A program made the position numbers and the translations under genes. The notes beneath the pieces were generated by a model, which saw nothing but the letters and a program-made list of their open reading frames with translations, made no database searches and was not told the DNA's origin. Below, piece after piece: positions 33,241-42,015 of a stretch of DNA of 51,526 nucleotides; the stretch's first letter is position 1, and each line of letters begins with the position of its first letter. The DNA is from Elusimicrobia bacterium CG1_02_56_21 (GTDB taxonomy: Bacteria > Elusimicrobiota > Elusimicrobia > Elusimicrobiales > UBA9959): the NCBI GenBank assembly GCA_001871115.1, contig MNUR01000111.1:1-51526 (forward strand), read 5' to 3'.

Positions 33241-35553
33241 TTAACGCCGCTGTTTTATGGCCTTAAGCACCCTGTCAGGGGTGAACGGCGCGTCGAACAG
33301 CCATACGCCGCAGGCGTCATAGATCGCGTTAGCCACGGCCGGCAGCGGGCCGTTTATACCTATCTCGGAAACCGACTTGGCGCCGAACGGGCCGGCCGGT
33401 TCCCAGGTAGGTATTATAAAGGTGCGGAGCCGGGGCGTATCGGCCGCCGAGAGTATCTTGTAGCGGCGGAACGAGGCGTTCAGCGGGGTCCCGTTGGAAG
33501 AGAACTCCATCTCCTCCGACAAAGTATGGCTTATGCCGTTGAGAACGGCGCCGTCGTTCTGGCCCTCGGCGAGAACCGGGTTTATAGCGGTACCGCAGTC
33601 AACGCAGCTCACATAATCGAGGATCTTCACCACTCCGGTCTCGGTGTCCACTTCGACGTCGGCGAAGTTAGCCTGGAAGGGCGGAGGAGAAGATTGGGCG
33701 AAATGCGAAGCCGAGGCGGTTATCTGGTGCTGGTTATAATAGTACAGCGAAGTGTTGGCGACCTCGGAGAGAGGGCAGGAGGCGCCGCTCTTTGAAACCA
33801 CTTTGCCGCACTCCAGGCGCAGGTCCTCTTTTTTCTCGTCGAGGATCCTGGCCCCTACTTCTATTATCATGTCGCGCACTTTCTCGGCGGCCTTCTTTAC
33901 GGCGCCGCCGGAGATAAAGGTGGTGGAGGAGGCGTAAGCCCCGACGTCGAAAGGGGTGATGTCCGTGTCCGAGGAGGTCACTATGATATCGTCCGCTTTT
34001 ATCCCCAGGACCTCTGCCGCGATCTGCGCCAGGACGGTATCGGAACCGGTGCCCAGGTCGGCCGCTCCCGCCAGGAGGTTGAACGAGCCGTCCTCGTTCA
34101 TCTTTATCGTGGCTGAGGCCATATCCACTTCGGGGATGCCGGAGCCCTGCATCATGCAGGCGGCTCCCAGTCCGCGGCGTATAGGCCCGGTCTGTTTCGC
34201 ATATTCAGCTTTCTTCTCGGTCCATTTGATCTCGTCGACGCCTTTCTCGATGGCCTCGAAAAGACCGGTAGAGGTTATAACCTGCTCAACGCCTTCGCGG
34301 CCCTCGCCCATGGCCTTGAACACCGGCGAACCCTCTCCGAGCTTGATGTAATTCATCTTCCTGAATTCCACCGGGTCCATGCCTATCTTTGCGGCCATCA
34401 TATCCATCAGGCACTCCCAGGCGAAAAACCCCTGCGTGGCGCCGTAACCGCGGTAAGCCCCGGCCACCGGCATATTGGTATATACGCTTTTCCCGACAAA
34501 GCGGATATTGTTCTTGATGCGGTACATCGGGAGGGTGTGGGAACCTGCACACATCATCACGGTCAGGGCATGGGAGCCGTAAGCCCCGGTATTGAGCGTG
34601 ATCTCCATCGCGGCGTCGGTGATGGTCCCGTCCTTCTTGACCCCGGCCTTCATACGGACGCGGGAAGGGTGGCGGGTGCGGGAGGAGATAAATGTCTCTT
34701 TGCGGGTATACTCAAGCTTTACCGGGCGGCCGGTCTTCAGCGCGAGCGCCGCCGTTATATCCTCGAGCAGGACTTCCTGCTTGGAACCGAACCCGCCGCC
34801 GATGCGGGGCTTGACCACGCGGATCTTTTTAACGGGGATCTTCAGGGCCTGCGCCACTATGCGGCGCACATGGAAAGGAACCTGGGTGGAGGTGCGCAGG
34901 ACCAGGCGGCCGGCATTGTCGAAATGGGCTATTGTGACATGCGGCTCCAGCGCGCAATGCTGCAGGTACGGGATGCTCCAGGTGTGCTCAAAAACAAAAT
35001 CGGCTTCTTTGAACCATTCTCCGTTCTTCACCTGGAATTCGAACTTGGCGGCTATATTGTGTTTTGCGTCGGGGATGTTCTTAGAATCTTCCTCGTCGTG
35101 AATTACGGGGGCCCCTTCTTTCATAGCTTCAGCAGTATCCAACACCGCGGGCAGGATCTCGTAATCCACCTTTATTCGGGAAAGCGCCTCCTGCGCGGCC
35201 TCGGGCGTCTCCGCCGCCACGGCGGCCACCCGGTCGCCGACGAAGCGGACCTTGTTGTCCAAGGTGTAAGTGTCATAGGGCGAAGGCTCGGGATAGCCCT
35301 GGCCCGCGGTAGTATGCGGAACCCGGGGCAGGTCCTTATAGGTAAGCACGGCTTTAACCCCGGGAACCTTCAGCGCCGCGGAAACGTCAATTTTCTTAAT
35401 GCGGGCATGGGCGTGGGGACTCCAGAGTATCTTGGCGGTCAGGAGACCCTTGAATTCCACGTCGTCGGTAAAGGCCGGTTCGCCGCAGGCGAGGCCCATG
35501 GAATCCATCTTTACCACCGGTTTGTTAACTACCTTAAGGTCTTTAGCGTCCAT
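33241..35553 (-). CDS. Xanthine-dehydrogenase-family molybdenum-binding subunit, copy 1
   Basis: A 770-residue catalytic subunit that binds the molybdopterin cytosine dinucleotide type cofactor and hydroxylates N-heterocycles or aldehydes. The a/b hammerhead domain is at residues about 15-125. Cofactor-binding motifs follow: RIGGGFGSKQEV, AGAYRGYGATQ, AADLGTGSDTVLAQIAAEVLG and the C-terminal catalytic Glu in GAKSVSEIGINGPLPAVANA. The residue after GGGFGxK is Gln, where bovine xanthine oxidase has substrate-binding Glu802, so its substrate may differ from xanthine. Fe-S and FAD subunit genes lie directly upstream with 13-20 base gaps. It is the last gene before the terminator at 33187. Confidence 0.93.
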   Translation of the reverse strand: MDAKDLKVVNKPVVKMDSMGLACGEPAFTDDVEFKGLLTAKILWSPHAHARIKKIDVSAALKVPGVKAVLTYKDLPRVPHTTAGQGYPEPSPYDTYTLDNKVRFVGDRVAAVAAETPEAAQEALSRIKVDYEILPAVLDTAEAMKEGAPVIHDEEDSKNIPDAKHNIAAKFEFQVKNGEWFKEADFVFEHTWSIPYLQHCALEPHVTIAHFDNAGRLVLRTSTQVPFHVRRIVAQALKIPVKKIRVVKPRIGGGFGSKQEVLLEDITAALALKTGRPVKLEYTRKETFISSRTRHPSRVRMKAGVKKDGTITDAAMEITLNTGAYGSHALTVMMCAGSHTLPMYRIKNNIRFVGKSVYTNMPVAGAYRGYGATQGFFAWECLMDMMAAKIGMDPVEFRKMNYIKLGEGSPVFKAMGEGREGVEQVITSTGLFEAIEKGVDEIKWTEKKAEYAKQTGPIRRGLGAACMMQGSGIPEVDMASATIKMNEDGSFNLLAGAADLGTGSDTVLAQIAAEVLGIKADDIIVTSSDTDITPFDVGAYASSTTFISGGAVKKAAEKVRDMIIEVGARILDEKKEDLRLECGKVVSKSGASCPLSEVANTSLYYYNQHQITASASHFAQSSPPPFQANFADVEVDTETGVVKILDYVSCVDCGTAINPVLAEGQNDGAVLNGISHTLSEEMEFSSNGTPLNASFRRYKILSAADTPRLRTFIIPTWEPAGPFGAKSVSEIGINGPLPAVANAIYDACGVWLFDAPFTPDRVLKAIKQRR

Positions 35554-35573
35554 TTTTTCTCCGTAGTTAAATT

Positions 35574-36089
35574 TTAAGGTTTTCTCTTTTTCCTGCCGGC
35601 TATTGTCTTCGCCGCGTTCTTAACGGCCTCTACCTGCTTTACATAGCCGGTGCAGCGGCACAGGTTGCCGTCGAGGGCCTTGCGTATTTGGGCCTCGGAG
35701 GGGTCAGGAGTCCTGTCCAGCAGATGCTTTGAGGAAAGTATCATCCCGGGGATGCAGAAGCCGCACTGCACGGCGCCGGCCTCGACGAAGGCCTCCTGCA
35801 GCGGGTGGGGAGCGTGAACCGTACCAAGCCCCTCTATGGTAGTTATCTCCCCGCAGTGGGCGGTAACCGCCGGGGTAAGACAGCCCAGCACCGGTTTTCC
35901 GTTAAGGATGACCGCGCAGGAGCCGCAGTCCCCTGTATCGCAGCCTTTCTTAGTCCCCTTCCAGCCGTGCCGCCGCAAAGCGTCCAGGAGGAATTCCCCG
36001 TTCTTTACGGAAAGCTCTTTTTTCTCGCCGTTCACTGTCAGGGTTATTTCAAAAAAATTCTTTCTGGTCTCTATTATTCCGTTTTTCAT
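35574..36089 (-). CDS. Xanthine-dehydrogenase-family 2Fe-2S subunit, copy 1
   Basis: A 171-residue electron-transfer subunit with two 2Fe-2S clusters. The plant-ferredoxin-like N-terminal domain has CDTGDCGSCAVIL and a downstream Cys (GCLTPAV). The helical C-terminal domain has QCGFCIPGMILS and GNLCRCTGYVKQ. The spacing is that of small subunits of CO dehydrogenase and xanthine dehydrogenase. Thirteen bases separate it from the FAD subunit gene upstream and twenty from the Mo subunit gene downstream. Confidence 0.95.
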   Translation of the reverse strand: MKNGIIETRKNFFEITLTVNGEKKELSVKNGEFLLDALRRHGWKGTKKGCDTGDCGSCAVILNGKPVLGCLTPAVTAHCGEITTIEGLGTVHAPHPLQEAFVEAGAVQCGFCIPGMILSSKHLLDRTPDPSEAQIRKALDGNLCRCTGYVKQVEAVKNAAKTIAGRKKRKP

Positions 36090-36102
36090 ATTTACCTCGG
36101 GC

Positions 36103-36918
36103 TCAGATGGAATTAAGGAAGCGCTTGAACAGGCTTGAGGCGGCGGACGAGCGGTATTCCCCCGCCTTGGCGGCTTCCAGCTCCGCGGCGAAAACGGCGG
36201 CAGCCGCGGGGGCTTCGTCCCCGGCCAGCATCGCCCTCTCGGTTTCAGGGGCCCTGAAAGGCCTGGGAGAAAGAGCGCCCACGGATACGCGGGCCTGGGT
36301 GACGGATTTTCCTTTCTTTTCAGCGGAAAAGAAAAGGGTTATATAGGATTCCCAGCTGGAATCGGTCTTCGCGAGCTTTATAAATTCGCATTTCCATTTC
36401 CTGGTCTTCGCGGGAATGATTATTTCCATTATCAGGCTGTCCAGCCCGGGCCGCAGCCCCAGGCCGGAAGTATAAAGGTCCTGGAAATCTATAAGCTTCG
36501 CGCCCTTTTTTGTCTGCAGCCTCACCCTCGCGTCCAGGCCCAGCAGGACCACGGGGAAGATATTGAAGGAATGGGGGCGGGCGATATTTCCGCCTATGGT
36601 GGCCATATTGCGGATAAGCTGGCTTGAGCATTTGGCCGCCGCCGCAGCGATCACCCCGCCGGCCCAGGAACGGCAGAGCTTTGAGCGGTCTATTTCGTCG
36701 AAAGTGGCGCCGGAGCCTATCACCAGGTTTCCTGCCTGGAGTTTGATGTCCTTTATAGGCAGGTTTTTAAGATCGAGATAAGTCTCGACGGTATCCGGCA
36801 GGGTCTTAGCCACCAGGGTTCCGCCGGCAAGGGCCATCGCTTTATATTTTTTATTAAGCAGGACGGCCAGCGCCTCTTTTACGGTGGAGGGATAAGCGTA
36901 GTATTTAATATTTTTCAC
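36103..36918 (-). CDS. Xanthine-dehydrogenase-family FAD-binding subunit, copy 1
   Basis: A 271-residue medium subunit of the CoxM/XdhB type. FAD-binding signatures are MALAGGTLVAKTL near residue 28 and RNMATIGGNIARPH near residue 107; the C-terminal CO_deh_flav_C domain follows (TQARVSVGALSPRPFRAPE). It passes electrons from the 2Fe-2S clusters to NAD or another acceptor. It is directly downstream of a second FAD subunit gene (30 bases), so the two enzyme sets abut head to tail. Confidence 0.93.
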   Translation of the reverse strand: MKNIKYYAYPSTVKEALAVLLNKKYKAMALAGGTLVAKTLPDTVETYLDLKNLPIKDIKLQAGNLVIGSGATFDEIDRSKLCRSWAGGVIAAAAAKCSSQLIRNMATIGGNIARPHSFNIFPVVLLGLDARVRLQTKKGAKLIDFQDLYTSGLGLRPGLDSLIMEIIIPAKTRKWKCEFIKLAKTDSSWESYITLFFSAEKKGKSVTQARVSVGALSPRPFRAPETERAMLAGDEAPAAAAVFAAELEAAKAGEYRSSAASSLFKRFLNSI

Positions 36919-36948
36919 AGTTACTCCTCTGGACTTCTGGACAGAAGA

Positions 36949-37791
36949 TCAGGCGGCCAAAGACTTCAGGGCGCGCTCAAGCAGGACTCCGCACATTTCG
37001 CGGCGGTACTCTCCCTCGCTGCGGGCGTCGGTGATAGGGGAGGTTTCGGCTTTTACTATTTCCGAGGCCCCGGCTATGGTCTCCGCTGAAAGTTTTTTAT
37101 TGACCAGCCAGGCCGAGGTCCGGGCCGCGTGCAGCGGCACAGGGGCTACGGAACCCAGCGCTACCGAAGCTCTTTTTATGGTTCCGCCTTCAATTTCAGC
37201 AGATACGGCCACCGCCGCTTTTGAAATGCCGAAATAAGCACGGGGCCCTAGTTTCAGGTACGCTCCGGCGTGCCGCCGCTTTGGGATCTCAAAGCCTAAT
37301 ATCAGCTCGTCTTTCTTAAGCGCAGTTTTTTTAGGGCCTAGAAAAAGGTCTTTAAGGAGCAGGCGCCGCTTTTTCCCTTTCAGCGCGAGCAGGGCATAAG
37401 CCCCCTCCGCTACCAGGGCACAGACGCCGTCGGCGCAGGGGCTGCCGTTGGCGGCATTGCCGCCCAGGGTGGCCATATTGCGCAGGCTGGGGCTGGCGAA
37501 GTGCGGGATAGCGGCAGCAAGGGCCGGACACCAGCGCGCGGCGGCCGCGGATCTTTCAATAGCGGAGATTTTGACCCCGGAACCGATAAACAGCGAACCC
37601 GCGGTTTCTTTTATAAGGGCAAGCCCGGGAATATCGCTTATGTCTATCCAGCATTCCGAGCTCTCTGCGCCGCAGTTATCGGCAGTGACGATATCCGTCC
37701 CGCCGGCCAGATAACGGCGGCCTGCCGGCAGGGAGGGCAGGATTTTCCAGAGCTCTTTTAGCGTTGAGGGTTTTACAATAAAATCAGGCAT
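36949..37791 (-). CDS. Xanthine-dehydrogenase-family FAD-binding subunit, copy 2
   Basis: A 280-residue medium subunit, paralogous to the one at 36103-36918 but clearly diverged. It shows RYLAGGTDIVTADN near residue 25 and RNMATLGGNAANGSPCAD, the latter a variant common in XdhB of xanthine dehydrogenases. The C-terminal domain includes KRASVALGSVAPVPLHAART. It lies 108 bases after a 2Fe-2S subunit gene, so this set is probably completed by the genes at 37900 and 39717. Confidence 0.92.
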   Translation of the reverse strand: MPDFIVKPSTLKELWKILPSLPAGRRYLAGGTDIVTADNCGAESSECWIDISDIPGLALIKETAGSLFIGSGVKISAIERSAAAARWCPALAAAIPHFASPSLRNMATLGGNAANGSPCADGVCALVAEGAYALLALKGKKRRLLLKDLFLGPKKTALKKDELILGFEIPKRRHAGAYLKLGPRAYFGISKAAVAVSAEIEGGTIKRASVALGSVAPVPLHAARTSAWLVNKKLSAETIAGASEIVKAETSPITDARSEGEYRREMCGVLLERALKSLAA

Positions 37792-37854
37792 CAGATTAAA
37801 GCACTGCGCGGGATCCAGGAATTAGCCGCGAGGAAGAAGCATGGGAGCAATTTA

Positions 37855-37860
37855 ATTATA
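37855..37860 (-). promoter_or_regulatory. -10 candidate inside the Mo-hydroxylase run
   Basis: A TATAAT on the minus strand in the only long gap (37792-37899) of the run. No good -35 is present, so an internal promoter is only possible. Confidence 0.3.
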
Positions 37861-37899
37861 CTGTTACACCTTGCGCCTGCGCGCGTTTTGCGGCCAAGC

Positions 37900-38391
37900 C
37901 TACAGCAGCTTCTTCGCTTTCTCTACCGCGGATAAAACTTTTTCATAACCGGTGCAGCGGCAGAGGTTGCCGGTAAGTTCCAGCTTTATCTCGCCGAGCG
38001 TAGCCCGGGGATTGCGCCGGAGCAGCGCCTCAGAAGCCACTATCAGGCCCGGGGTGCAGAAGCCGCACTGCACGGCGCCTTCGGCCATAAATGTTTTTTG
38101 CAGCGGATGCAGCCCGCCGTCCCGGCCTTTTATCCCTTCGATGGTGACCAGTTCCTTGCCCTGGAGCTGCAGAGCCGTCATCAGGCAGGCGTTGACGGCT
38201 TTTCCGTCCACCAGTACCAGGCAGGCTCCGCATTCTCCCTCGCCGCAGCCTTCCTTGGTTCCCTTCAGTCCAAGGTCTTCGCGTATGAACTCAAGCAAAG
38301 AGCGGGAGGATTCTATCTCCCGCTCCGTTTCCTGCCCGTTCACAAGGCAGGAAAGCCTGAAAGAAAAATGAGGGTTTTTATCTTTCATCAT
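37900..38391 (-). CDS. Xanthine-dehydrogenase-family 2Fe-2S subunit, copy 2
   Basis: A 163-residue 2Fe-2S protein: CGEGECGACLVLV, NACLMTALQ, QCGFCTPGLIVA and GNLCRCTGYEKV supply the eight Cys ligands. Start is put at ATG 38391; an in-frame TTG at 38397 is possible. It lies five bases after the stop of the CsgG-domain gene, so that unrelated gene is cotranscribed with it. Partner large subunit is most likely the one at 39717-42002. Confidence 0.94.
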   Translation of the reverse strand: MMKDKNPHFSFRLSCLVNGQETEREIESSRSLLEFIREDLGLKGTKEGCGEGECGACLVLVDGKAVNACLMTALQLQGKELVTIEGIKGRDGGLHPLQKTFMAEGAVQCGFCTPGLIVASEALLRRNPRATLGEIKLELTGNLCRCTGYEKVLSAVEKAKKLL

Positions 38392-38402
38392 CTTCAATAG
38401 CT

Positions 38403-39695
38403 TTAGAAGTTGAACCCCATGCCTATCATGAATTTGGCGCCCTGGATGGTTATAGTATCGGACTCCCCGCTCACGCCGCCGCGGTCGAAACCGATCCTGT
38501 TCATCTCGTAACGCAGTTCCGCTACGATCTGGGTCTTATCCGCTATCCTTACGCGCATACCGAAAGGGATCCTGAGCATAAAGCCCAGACCCATGTCTTC
38601 AGTAGGACGCTTAAAAGTGCCATTGGTAAAACCTTTCACATACGGCAGGGTAATAGAGTTTAGAGACATACCCAGCCCTATGCCGAAATAAGGGTCAACC
38701 TTCGCGCCGGCATGCCTGATAAGCAAGTCTCCGCTGATACCAAAGGTTTTAACCGTAGCGTAATCGTTCCTGGAGAAGGAAAAGTTTCCCGGAGCCCCGC
38801 CGTTAAGGGACCAGGTGGTATCCTGGGCGGCGATATTGCGCCTTTCAAAAGAAAGTTCAACGTCTCCGCCTGCAATTCCTTTGCCGAAACCGCCGACTCG
38901 CATTGCTATAGGGCCGGCGCCTTCCGTTTTAAGTTTTTCCCAGGAGACGGAATTATAATCACGGGGGGTTCCGGACTTTGCTATGCCGAGATCATTGGTA
39001 AAAGTAGTGTCCAGTGTTATATTGCTGTTTGAATTGGTGAATTCCAAATCCATAGTAGGGGAGCCGAAACCATAGAAGATGTCGAAGAAACCGTATTCAT
39101 GTTCGCCGCGAACGCGAGCCTGGCGCACCGGCTGGGCAGCGGGCTGCGCATAAGCGGGCTGCGCATAAGCCGGCTGCGCATAAGCCGGCTGCTGCGAGGC
39201 GGTGGCTGCGTCGCCAATCCAGTTTTTCTCCAGGGTTACCTGTGAAGCGCCTATGGCCTGTGCCGTTTCAGTCTTGATCAGGCGGGCATTAACTTCTATT
39301 TTACCGCCCTGCATCTCCACCAGAGTCCCGGTCACGATAGCTTCCACTCCCAGGACCTTGCCCAGCTTCTGCGCGCTGGAAGCGTCTATGGTTCCGGAGG
39401 ACTGGAGCTTAAGTTCGGCCATCACTTTATCCAGCACAGAGCGTTCGATTATCTCGAACTTGTGCATATTGATCATTTTTATAGTGAGGCGCTCGGAAAT
39501 TATCGAGCCGTCCTTGACGGCGGCCCGGCCGTCGGCGTAGGAGAAAGGGATGATGGCTATTTTCTTTCCGGTGATAGAAACCCCGGCGTCCGATATCTCC
39601 TTGGCCAGCTGGTCGTACTTATCCTCGGCGTAAACTCCGGCAGACAGCGTGAACAGCATTAAGCCCGTAAATAATACTTTAATTATGTTTTTCAT
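38403..39695 (-). CDS. CsgG/FlgO-like domain protein with C-terminal outer-membrane beta-barrel
   Basis: A 430-residue exported protein. Signal peptide: residues 1-23 (VLFTGLMLFTLSAGVYA). Residues about 35-170 resemble the CsgG N-terminal domain (KKIAIIPFSYADGRAAVKDG, then RLTIKMINMHKFEIIERSVL, then LGKVLGVEAIVTGTLVEM). A short QPAYA repeat linker follows. Residues about 205-430 are alternating beta strands ending in GMGFNF with a terminal Phe, as for outer-membrane barrels. There is no lipobox Cys, unlike CsgG. It lies between two Mo-hydroxylase subunit genes with gaps of 5 and 21 bases. Its role there is unexplained; a porin-like or surface function is a guess. Confidence 0.75.
   Translation of the reverse strand: MKNIIKVLFTGLMLFTLSAGVYAEDKYDQLAKEISDAGVSITGKKIAIIPFSYADGRAAVKDGSIISERLTIKMINMHKFEIIERSVLDKVMAELKLQSSGTIDASSAQKLGKVLGVEAIVTGTLVEMQGGKIEVNARLIKTETAQAIGASQVTLEKNWIGDAATASQQPAYAQPAYAQPAYAQPAAQPVRQARVRGEHEYGFFDIFYGFGSPTMDLEFTNSNSNITLDTTFTNDLGIAKSGTPRDYNSVSWEKLKTEGAGPIAMRVGGFGKGIAGGDVELSFERRNIAAQDTTWSLNGGAPGNFSFSRNDYATVKTFGISGDLLIRHAGAKVDPYFGIGLGMSLNSITLPYVKGFTNGTFKRPTEDMGLGFMLRIPFGMRVRIADKTQIVAELRYEMNRIGFDRGGVSGESDTITIQGAKFMIGMGFNF
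39139..39193. repeat. 15-bp tandem repeat, about 3.7 copies, coding
   Basis: The unit GCSGGCTGCGCATAA (S = G or C) is repeated in tandem inside the CsgG-domain gene and encodes Gln-Pro-Ala-Tyr-Ala units. Because 15 is a multiple of three, copy-number change would alter the linker length without a frameshift. Confidence 0.85.
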
Positions 39696-39716
39696 TTTCC
39701 CTCTCTCCCCTTAATT

Positions 39717-42002
39717 CTACTTTAATTCTCTCCAGATCTTCTCGGGAAGCAGCGGCACGGACTTAACCCGGGCGCCGCAGGCGTCCTTTATTGCATTGGC
39801 GACCGCGGGAGCCACCCCTATCAAAGGAACCTCACCCATGCCTTTCGCCTTATAAGGGCCGCCGGCGTAGGGTTTCTCTAGGAAAGTTATATCATATTCT
39901 GGTTTATCTGCGGTAGTGGCCATTACATAGTCCGTAAAGTTGGGATTTACCATTATCCCGTTCTTATAAACGAGGTTCTCGTACATAGCCCAGCTCATGC
40001 CCTGCAGAATCCCCCCCTGGGCCTGCCCCAAGGCCAGCTTAGGGTTGACTATTTTTCCAACATCATAGGCGGCCCAGATCTTTTTGACCCTGGCCACCCC
40101 TGTCTTCAGGTCCACCTCAACCTCGGCCGCATCGGCAGAATATGAATAGATCACATAGGCGTCGCCCTGGCCGTCCTCCAGCTTGAAGGTGGTACGCGGG
40201 GCGGCGTACCAGCCCTGCTCGCTCATTTTGAGGCGCCGGAACCAGCATTCAGCCACTACTTTTTTAAAAACCACGGATTTACCGCCCATGGAGAACAGGC
40301 CGCCGGCCGCAGTCATTTTATTGGAGGCGTCCGCGCCCATGGCTACCAGCAGGTCGAAAGCGGTCTTAAAAATGCGCCCGCGTATAGGGGCGGCGGCTTC
40401 AATAATAGCGTTGCCGCTCATCAGCGTAGTGCGGCTGGCCACGGTGGGCCCGGAATCCGGGACTTTGGAGGAATCAACTTCCTCCACCCTTACGCTTTCA
40501 TAAGGAGCGTTCAAAGTCTCGGCGGCTATCTGCGCAAGCACCGTCAGCGCCCCCTGCCCCATTTCGGTGTTGCCTACGTTCACTCCCACGGAGGAATCTT
40601 TATAAATATTGACAAGCGCCCCGGCCCGGTCCAGGTAGCGCCCTTTAGCGCCCAGTCCGACGCCGTAGTATGTCGCTGAAAAACCTATCCCGGTAACGAC
40701 ATCCCCCTGATTCCCGGTCCCCGATTTCCGATTCCTGACTTTTTTATCCCACCCTGACCTTTTCCGTACTGTTTGCACGATTTCTTTCAACCCGCAGGAG
40801 GAATTCAGGCGCTGGCCCGTAATCGTTTTATCCCCCGGTTCCAGCAGGTTCTTAAGACGGAGCTCTACCGGGTCCATCCCCATTTTACCCGCCAGTTCGT
40901 CTATAAGCGACTCCTGCGCAAAGCAGATCTGCGGCTGGCCAAAACCGCGGAAGGCCCCGCAGGGAACTTTATTGGTAGCCGCCGCATAGGTCTTTATGTC
41001 CACATTGGCTATCTTGTAAGGCCCGGCCGCATGCACGGTCCCGCGCCACAGAACAATCGGGGAAAGCGTGGAATAAGCCCCGCCGTCCAGAACGTATTTT
41101 ACGCGGCAGGCGGTTATCCTGCCTGTTTTATCCGCGGCGTAGGCCACGCGGGCCCAGCCGGGATGGCGCTTTGACATGCTCTGGAAATCCTCTTTGCGGC
41201 CGTAAACAAGTTTTACCGGGCGGCCGGTTTTAGCGGCGCAGAGAGCCGCATGTGCGGCTACGAGGGCCGGCACGTCTTCCTTTCCTCCGAAGCCGCCGCC
41301 GGTTACGGTCTGCAGTATCTTGACCTTGTTATACGGGATGCCGAGCGCGGCCGCTACGGCGTCCAGAACATAGAAAGGGCATTGCGTAGTGCTGTGCAGC
41401 GTCATCCCTCCCCCGGCCTCAGGGAGAGCTATCGCCCCCTGGGTTTCCAAATAGGCGTGCACCTGGTAGTTGGTGGAGAACTCCCCCGCTACGGTGTAAG
41501 CCGCTTTTTTGAAAGCCGCGTCAACAGAACCTTTTTTAATGACGAAGCTGGAGAGAACATTATCGGCGCCGTAAATCTTTACAGCGTCTTTTTCAAGGGC
41601 TTTGAGCGGGTCCGCCACAAAAGGAAGTTCTTTGTACTTTATCTCCACCAGGGCGGCCGCTTTTTTTGCGGCACGGGCGGTTTTAGCCACTACCAGCGCC
41701 ACTGTTTCCCCGGCGAAGCGGGCCTCTTTTTCCGGCAGGAAAGGATAATCCTGCATTACTACCGGCCACTTGTTCACGCCCTTTATGTCTTTGTATGTGA
41801 CTAAAGTTACATAGCCGGACACGCGCCGGGCTTTCATATCGGAGACGGAGAGGATCTTTATGCGTGGCCTGGGGGAGCGGACCGCGGCTGCGTGGAGCAT
41901 TCCGGAAAATTCCCGGTCGCCGGCGTACTGCGCCGCGCCGGTAACCTTTATCCTCGCGTCCTTCCTGGGCAGGGATTTGCCGACATAAAAAAGTTTTTCC
42001 AT
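39717..42002 (-). CDS. Xanthine-dehydrogenase-family molybdenum-binding subunit, copy 2
   Basis: A 761-residue catalytic subunit. It has the hammerhead domain (LPRKDARIKVTGAAQYAGD), then TVTGGGFGGKEDVPAL, CGAFRGFGQPQI, VGNTEMGQGALTVLAQIAAE and the catalytic Glu region KAKGMGEVPLIGVAPAVANA. Unlike copy 1, it keeps Glu after GGGFGGK, the position of bovine Glu802 that binds the purine, so copy 2 is the better candidate for a true xanthine or hypoxanthine dehydrogenase. A short insert (residues about 420-434) is encoded by a repeat-like DNA patch at 40707-40738. An XdhC-type maturation gene lies 13 bases upstream. Confidence 0.93.
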   Translation of the reverse strand: MEKLFYVGKSLPRKDARIKVTGAAQYAGDREFSGMLHAAAVRSPRPRIKILSVSDMKARRVSGYVTLVTYKDIKGVNKWPVVMQDYPFLPEKEARFAGETVALVVAKTARAAKKAAALVEIKYKELPFVADPLKALEKDAVKIYGADNVLSSFVIKKGSVDAAFKKAAYTVAGEFSTNYQVHAYLETQGAIALPEAGGGMTLHSTTQCPFYVLDAVAAALGIPYNKVKILQTVTGGGFGGKEDVPALVAAHAALCAAKTGRPVKLVYGRKEDFQSMSKRHPGWARVAYAADKTGRITACRVKYVLDGGAYSTLSPIVLWRGTVHAAGPYKIANVDIKTYAAATNKVPCGAFRGFGQPQICFAQESLIDELAGKMGMDPVELRLKNLLEPGDKTITGQRLNSSCGLKEIVQTVRKRSGWDKKVRNRKSGTGNQGDVVTGIGFSATYYGVGLGAKGRYLDRAGALVNIYKDSSVGVNVGNTEMGQGALTVLAQIAAETLNAPYESVRVEEVDSSKVPDSGPTVASRTTLMSGNAIIEAAAPIRGRIFKTAFDLLVAMGADASNKMTAAGGLFSMGGKSVVFKKVVAECWFRRLKMSEQGWYAAPRTTFKLEDGQGDAYVIYSYSADAAEVEVDLKTGVARVKKIWAAYDVGKIVNPKLALGQAQGGILQGMSWAMYENLVYKNGIMVNPNFTDYVMATTADKPEYDITFLEKPYAGGPYKAKGMGEVPLIGVAPAVANAIKDACGARVKSVPLLPEKIWRELK
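40707..40738. repeat. Short GATTCC-word repeat patch inside a gene
   Basis: Within the copy 2 large subunit the words GATTCCC, CCCGATTTCC and GATTCCTGA follow one another in 32 bases. It reads in frame as a polar insert (RNRKSGTGNQG) in a linker before the GIGFSATYYG strand. It looks like an inserted repeat that kept the frame. Confidence 0.45.
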
Positions 42003-42015
42003 AGCCTCTTCCCGC

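Noticed and set aside
39139..39193. CRISPR-like short repeats.
   Set aside because: Tandem units without spacers, in frame inside a gene, encoding QPAYA.
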